From: Melanopsichium pennsylvanicum
Taxonomy: Eukaryota > Basidiomycota > Ustilaginomycetes > Ustilaginales
DNA length: 64,000 bases
Direction: 5' to 3'
Assembly (NCBI GenBank): GCA_900208305.1
Contig: OAPG01000018.1
Location: forward strand, 62,001-126,000
In this document: positions 60,701-64,000 of the stretch, piece after piece
How positions within the stretch are numbered: the stretch's first letter is position 1
Layout: every line of letters starts with the position of its first letter
The notes under the pieces: model-generated
What the model saw: only the letters and a program-made list of their open reading frames with translations
What the model was told of the DNA's origin: nothing
Databases searched by the model: none
Program-made: the position numbers and the translations under genes

Positions 60701-61618
60701 GAGCTACTGCAGGCACATGTATTTAAGAGGTTCGGGGTGCCTGAACATATCGTATCGGACCGAGGACGACAATTCATCTCTGCGATCTGGAAGGATTTTG
60801 CTCAACAGCACAACATCAAACACTCTTTGAGCACCGCATATCATCCTCAGACAGACGGTCAAACGGAACGGGTGAATCAAGTTGTCGAGCAGTACTTGCG
60901 TATCTATTGCAACTACGAGCAAGATAACTGGGCAAGCTTGTTGCCAATGGCGGAGTTTGTGTATAACAACACCGTCCATAGCAGCATTGGGGTGTCCCCG
61001 TTCTTTGCATGCTATGGGTGGAACCCTAAAATGCACCCAGAGCTACCAGAACAAGTGGGAATACTGGACCCCAAGCGCCAAGAATTTGCCAAAACCAACA
61101 AAGAGCTAGTACGATACCTTCAAGAACAAGTCAGGCAAGCACAGTCGCGGGCAGTCGAACAATACAACCGGAAACGAAAGGACATAGAGTTCAAGGTCGG
61201 TGACAGGGTTTACGTCAGTACCAAGAACTGGGCCACTCGGCGACCTACAGCGAAGCTCAACACTAGGTTTGCTGGACCATTCCCGGTGATTGAGCGAATT
61301 GGCCGCAGGGCGTACCGAATTCAATTACCAAGTTCAGTCAGGGTTCACAACGTCTTCCATGTCTCAATGCTCGAGCGTACAAAGGATAGCAAACTAGAAG
61401 GACGCTCAACGATACAACCATATCCGACATTGCATGATGAGGACTTGGAATTCGAAGTGGAAGCCATTGTTGACATACGTCGGCGACAAGGCCAGGTGGA
61501 ATACTTGGTCCAGTGGAAAGGGTATCCCGAGGAAGCAGCTTCATGGGAACCAGCAGAGGCGGTCAACGCCCCCCAACTCATCCAGGAGTATGAGCGATTG
61601 GAGGGGGGGACGGCGTAG
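57779..61618 (+). CDS. pol: Pol polyprotein: protease, reverse transcriptase, RNase H, integrase, chromodomain
   Basis: 1,279 residues, in the frame shifted relative to gag, beginning at the ATG overlapping the gag stop (TGATG). Aspartic protease site DTGAG at D48. Reverse transcriptase: VDYRGLNEIT, DLKAAYNLVRI, MPFGLANAPS and YLDD at about 447-450. RNase H includes D599 in LETDASDFA and YTDHEALKYF. Integrase has an HHCC zinc finger (HVGRDATLDLARRHYWWPGM with CPVC), then the triad D934, D994, E1030 (D-59-D-35-E), with NTAYHPQTDGQTERV-like context. A chromodomain ends the protein (EYLVQWKGYPEEAASWEP), which in this family can direct integration to histone-marked chromatin. Linkers near residues 158-189 and 754-777 are encoded by palindrome-bearing DNA (see findings). 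No internal stop. Confidence 0.96.
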   Translation: MACLALRPPMPSQCIAQDCQFCFTATSGSSVLELKGTVEGHGARILADTGAGLSILSQAFVSDHKITTKPTKTRSIHGVTGHKMYIDHTAVVQVSIDHYSLGQVEVAVAEAADYDLIIGYDQLRKLRPSINWEEGRVEFGMTTNAEPCEFTPQTGAPHKTRLNNAFYRISNETRQDGSVQRISTKTRQNRVPVLDFKLHGHEFVSAKQLLRAAVEDGPIGFMLLDVPAMSLPAFGFVPTGADKGVDMEVEKDKPPEQVPEPYQDLAEVFNEVEADKLPHRTKHNLKIELKSGAKPPQGPLYLKGPKEMEELRKYLDENLAKGFIRPSKSPARSPVLFVPKKDGSLRLCVDYRGLNEITIKNRAPLPLIEEQLFLLRNAKVYTKLDLKAAYNLVRIADGDEWKTAFGTQLGLYEYLVMPFGLANAPSHFQSLINSIYRDIIGVFVVVYLDDFLIFSNNEEEHIDHVREVLERLRANRLFAKLSKCTFHTDQVEFLGYIIKPGGIEMDPEKVRTIQEWPMPASIHDIQQFLGFANFYRRFIAHFARIARPLTSLVKPTERFKKFELPEDAQHAFHKLIEAFTTAGVLKHFDYHLPTRLETDASDFAIAGVLKQEHKKRWHPVAYYSRKMQPAERNYEIHDKELLAVVACLQQWRHMLAGLPSQLVIYTDHEALKYFKSQRRINGRQARWAVVLADYDFVLHYRPGNKGGEPDALTRRSDMQPAGMEKEHNMRQLLPASVFESPEGNPNQHESVVAYPILTRNRIKHGTTTGSQLETRLRTTIPTMEEIATGGLMSLIRTFQPLDKQLKEIHQHTPFEIKDGLWYKNGRIVVPRVTLGGRKGKARPQVAKQSLSVEHLRYMVMTQCHDGINAGHVGRDATLDLARRHYWWPGMAAWVADYVASCPVCARYKTPRHKPYGLLQPLSTPERPWGSISLDFIEGLPSSSGFDSILVVVDRLSKLAVVMPTHKTATSKDTVELLQAHVFKRFGVPEHIVSDRGRQFISAIWKDFAQQHNIKHSLSTAYHPQTDGQTERVNQVVEQYLRIYCNYEQDNWASLLPMAEFVYNNTVHSSIGVSPFFACYGWNPKMHPELPEQVGILDPKRQEFAKTNKELVRYLQEQVRQAQSRAVEQYNRKRKDIEFKVGDRVYVSTKNWATRRPTAKLNTRFAGPFPVIERIGRRAYRIQLPSSVRVHNVFHVSMLERTKDSKLEGRSTIQPYPTLHDEDLEFEVEAIVDIRRRQGQVEYLVQWKGYPEEAASWEPAEAVNAPQLIQEYERLEGGTA
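58252..58345 (+). repeat. Palindrome family member in pol (PR-RT linker)
   Basis: The first half AAACCCGATTAAAC pairs with GTTTTATCGGATTT a few bases later. A second, looser set (CGGGTCAG, CAGCGGATTTC, AAAACCCGCC) follows. The reading frame stays open through it. Confidence 0.8.
60036..60110 (+). repeat. Palindrome family member in pol (RNase H-integrase linker)
   Basis: ACCCGATTTTGACGCGAAATCGG, split as ACCCGATTTTG and CGCGAAATCGG, forms an imperfect palindrome followed by ATAAAAC. Then CCGGATCTCAACTTGAGACCCGG (in two halves CCGGATCTCAA and CTTGAGACCCGG) forms another. Confidence 0.8.
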
Positions 61619-62073
61619 AAGTACCATAAAACCGCCCCGGATTGCCTTGGGACAAAGCATCGCGAAAGCTAGGTTTGAATCTCAGACCCGGTAAAACGCG
61701 CTGTTTTATCCGAATTCAGTTGAAATCCGATAAAACAACCCTCTGCAGCCGATCTCAGTTGAAACCCGCTTAAAGTGGTAATTCTATCGGATCTCATACA
61801 CCGGGGCTGAAAGTGGAAGGCGACGGTTGGCGACGTCACAGGCTTTTCAACACAAACATGGTAAGAAGGAACAAGACATTGCAATTACAACATGATACAG
61901 GCGAGTCTGTTGCATTAAGATTGCACGGAGGATCGTGGTGATATAAGAATAGATGATGAAGACCATTGCAAAAGAAGAGTTGTACACCGAGGATAAGGGC
62001 TGGTAGAAGCTAAGTTCTCTGCGCCGCCGGACTTCATTACCTCGCAGGAGCTCGGTTCTTGGAAGGGGGGTAG
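61619..62073 (+). other. 3' untranslated region of the chromovirus
   Basis: Between pol stop and 3' LTR. Palindrome-type repeats occupy 61675-61797 (ACCCGGTAAAACGCG / CTGTTTTATCC, GAAATCCGATAAAAC, TGAAACCCGCTTAAA, TTCTATCGGATCTC). A purine tract GGAAGGGGGG (62061-62070) plus TAG precedes the LTR. Confidence 0.85.
62061..62073 (+). promoter_or_regulatory. Polypurine tract
   Basis: GGAAGGGGGGTAG next to the 3' LTR TG end, the usual primer for plus-strand DNA. Confidence 0.85.
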
Positions 62074-63167
62074 TGTTACCGGAGGTGGATTTCAAACCCG
62101 GTGAAACACTGTGTTCTATCGGGTTTCAGGTTGACATCCGCTAGAACACGTGGTTTCATCCGATATCAGTGCAACGCCCTCTGACAGCCTCCGTCTGGTA
62201 CAGGAGGCCTGATGGAAGGGTGCAACATGATGTAGGACCGTCCGCTGTGTGTGTCATGGTTGCTGACAGCCAGCACTGGTTAGCACAGGGCCCAAGCTCA
62301 AGGGCGACATGGTTGCTGGCAGTTGGTATTGTTTAACACGGGGCCCAAGCTCGTGGTTGTCATAGTTGAGGGCAGTCAGCATTGTTTAACACAGGGCCCA
62401 AGCTCGTGGTTGTCATAGTTGATGACAGTCGGCATTGATTAGCACGGGGCCCAAGCTCGTGGTTGTCATAGTTGATGACAGTCGGCATTGATTAGCACGG
62501 GGCCCAAGCTCGCGGACACGTCGAAACTCTGGTGGCCATTGATACTCTGGTGTACCAGGGTCATAGCGGACAAAGGGGAGCCCCTGGAGGGCCATAGGTA
62601 TATAAGAACACAGTCTTTACAGCCGTGGAGGAGCAGGACTCATCCACTCTACTTTATATTAACCCAGTCTTTACTTTACAAGTCGTTATCAGTTACTCAG
62701 TATATAGTTCTCGTCAGCAGCTGCAATCATACGGTATTGCAGCTATCCAGTGTCTGTGTTCTCCTCAGTATAAGGAGACAAGCTTCACCGACGATTGTCA
62801 GCACCATCACTGACACTACAGCACCTCAACTGTAGGCGGAACCTCAACCGCGGTCACGGAACCTCCACCGTAGCCAATTCATTATCACGACAGCTTCAAG
62901 ACCATCCGAAGCAGTCCCTGACGGTGACCAACACTTGCATCAAGAGCACTCGTGCATCGTGAAGGTCTTACAACACACAGACGAGCCGCATTACCTCTGA
63001 ACGGAGTGTTCACAGTGGTCAGTCAGCTCAAGAGTTGCGCAGCAGGTCTCATAGCGAAACACAATAGAACCAGCCTGCTTATCAGGTCTCAATCTCAAAC
63101 ACGCTAAAACAGACGGTTTCAGCGGATCTCGGCGCGAAGCTTGAGTTTGGCACAACGCCCCCTGACA
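62074..63167 (+). repeat. 3' LTR
   Basis: 1,094 bp. The only difference seen from the 5' LTR is A at 62287 (G at 55384, LTR position 214). Ends TG...CA and is followed by CAGAC. Confidence 0.97.
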
Positions 63168-63172
63168 CAGAC
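63168..63172 (+). repeat. Target-site duplication, right (CAGAC)
   Basis: Second copy of the 5-bp duplication. Confidence 0.95.
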
Positions 63173-64000
63173 ATTGGTGGAGAATATGCTCACAACAACA
63201 GACAGAGAGCTCTTGCCGCCAAAATCTCCAACTTGGCCAGAGATTCCAATTGGAAGCGCTCTTGCCTCAAGGTCTATTTATCCAGCAACCAGATTGCAAA
63301 TGGCTTTTGGCAGATAAGTCCCAACTCCAACCACAATGACAGCCTTGGCAATTGCTGAGTCCATCTCATCCAGCTTGCATGTTGGAGACACTCACAGATG
63401 CTGTCCATCAAATGAAGGAGATTGGAGGCCCAACCTTGCTTTCTTGCTTGTCTCAGCACCACAGAGTATCTTCATTTTCTGGTTGTCAGCATCATGTCAA
63501 GCATTTATTGATGCAAATTGAGTGCACAAATACAGTGGTTGCTTTTATGTTCCTTGTCATGCGGGTGTGTGACTTAAACAATTGGTGCTTTGTGCAAGTG
63601 ATTGCCAACAAAGGGCCTGAGTGTGGGTAGCCTTTCTCCTTTCATTTGGGCTATGGCACCCTTCCAGCAATACTAGCTCAGTACTGCTCTACTAGACCTC
63701 AGATGAAATTGCATAGAACCACATGTTTTATTGAGTCTAATATTGAGTTACAATAGAACCACCAGATTCATTGTGTTTCAAACCAGTACCCAGGTTTGGC
63801 ACACCAGTCCCTGACAGTGGGCCACAATTGGTTAACAAGCTCAATGTGCCGCCGCTAGCAACTGGGCTGGGGGCACTGTAGTGCAACCCACTGTGCTGGT
63901 GGAAGCAACCCAGTGTGCCAAGCACATTCATGTTTTAGTATGTTGATTGTGTTCTATCTCATCCATCCCAGTAGGAAGAAATCTCAGACCGTTTGTACAA
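63173..64000. other. CpG-depleted decayed DNA (3' side of retrotransposon)
   Basis: Same composition as 53079-55165 (rare CpG, many CA/TG). The only open frames are short and lack motifs. Continues the sequence interrupted by the chromovirus. The window ends within it. Confidence 0.65.

Larger units (their letters stand above)
55171..63167 (+). mobile_element. Complete Ty3/Gypsy chromovirus LTR retrotransposon
   Basis: Length 7,997 bp, with two 1,094-bp LTRs (TG...CA ends), a 5-bp target duplication, intact gag (56301-57779) and pol (57779-61618), and a purine tract before the 3' LTR. Domain order PR-RT-RNaseH-IN-chromodomain places it in the Ty3/Gypsy chromoviruses. The only LTR difference found is G at 55384 versus A at 62287, so insertion is recent. 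Open reading frames lack stops or frameshifts, so it may still be active. Its CpG content is high, unlike the flanks. Confidence 0.97.

Overview
This is a eukaryotic nuclear window, most likely from a basidiomycete and probably a smut fungus (Ustilaginomycotina). The reasons are compact CpG-rich genes that are mostly single-exon, short GT-AG introns often with CTAAC/CTGAC-like branch sites, tRNA genes that all carry introns, and gene content of fungal type (Ark/Prk-family kinase, PIN-like ECM3 carrier, fungal lumazine synthase, a three-RRM glycine-rich protein like smut Rrm75). The lineage is inferred from gene style; no species is claimed.

Layout. 0.3-4.4 kb: hexokinase and an aldo/keto reductase whose ATG appears to be made by splicing. 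4.7-8.2 kb: a two-exon, serine/proline-rich protein of unknown function. 8.2-12.8 kb: a gene-poor stretch with recurring GCCACC/GGTGGC boxes. 12.8-30.5 kb: JmjC/cupin protein, amino-acid permease, splicing factor Spp2, a small multi-pass membrane protein, TAPT1/Emp65 protein, carnosine N-methyltransferase, Mn-superoxide dismutase, a tRNA-Gly, PIN-like carrier and a Pyp1-like HAD phosphatase. 31.8-52.5 kb: RNA-binding protein, tRNA-Gly, Ark/Prk kinase, protein phosphatase 1, tRNA-Gly, ATP synthase subunit e, NAC-beta, glutathione S-transferase, lumazine synthase and 3-hydroxyisobutyryl-CoA hydrolase. The genes are ordinary housekeeping genes, not a functional cluster.

52.9-64 kb: a fourth tRNA-Gly, then repeat territory. 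A complete Ty3/Gypsy chromovirus of 7,997 bp (55171-63167) lies in CpG-depleted, decayed DNA. It has 1,094-bp LTRs in which I found one difference, a 5-bp target duplication (CAGAC), Gag and Pol joined by a TGATG stop/start overlap, and a C-terminal chromodomain. Two features stand out. Ten bases just inside the 5' LTR are perfectly complementary to ten bases about 37 bp downstream of the LTR TATA box, which predicts Tf1/sushi-type self-priming. A family of imperfect palindromes (core like AACCCGATAAAAC / GTTTTATCGGATTT) recurs in the LTR, the 3' UTR and in frame inside two linkers of Pol.

The most interesting observations are the palindrome family and predicted self-priming of the retroelement, the AT|G split start codon, the four intron-bearing tRNA-Gly genes and a MITE-like inverted-repeat unit near 30.8-31.2 kb. 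Exon coordinates were chosen by reading splice sites and checking that frames join; they have not been tested against transcripts.
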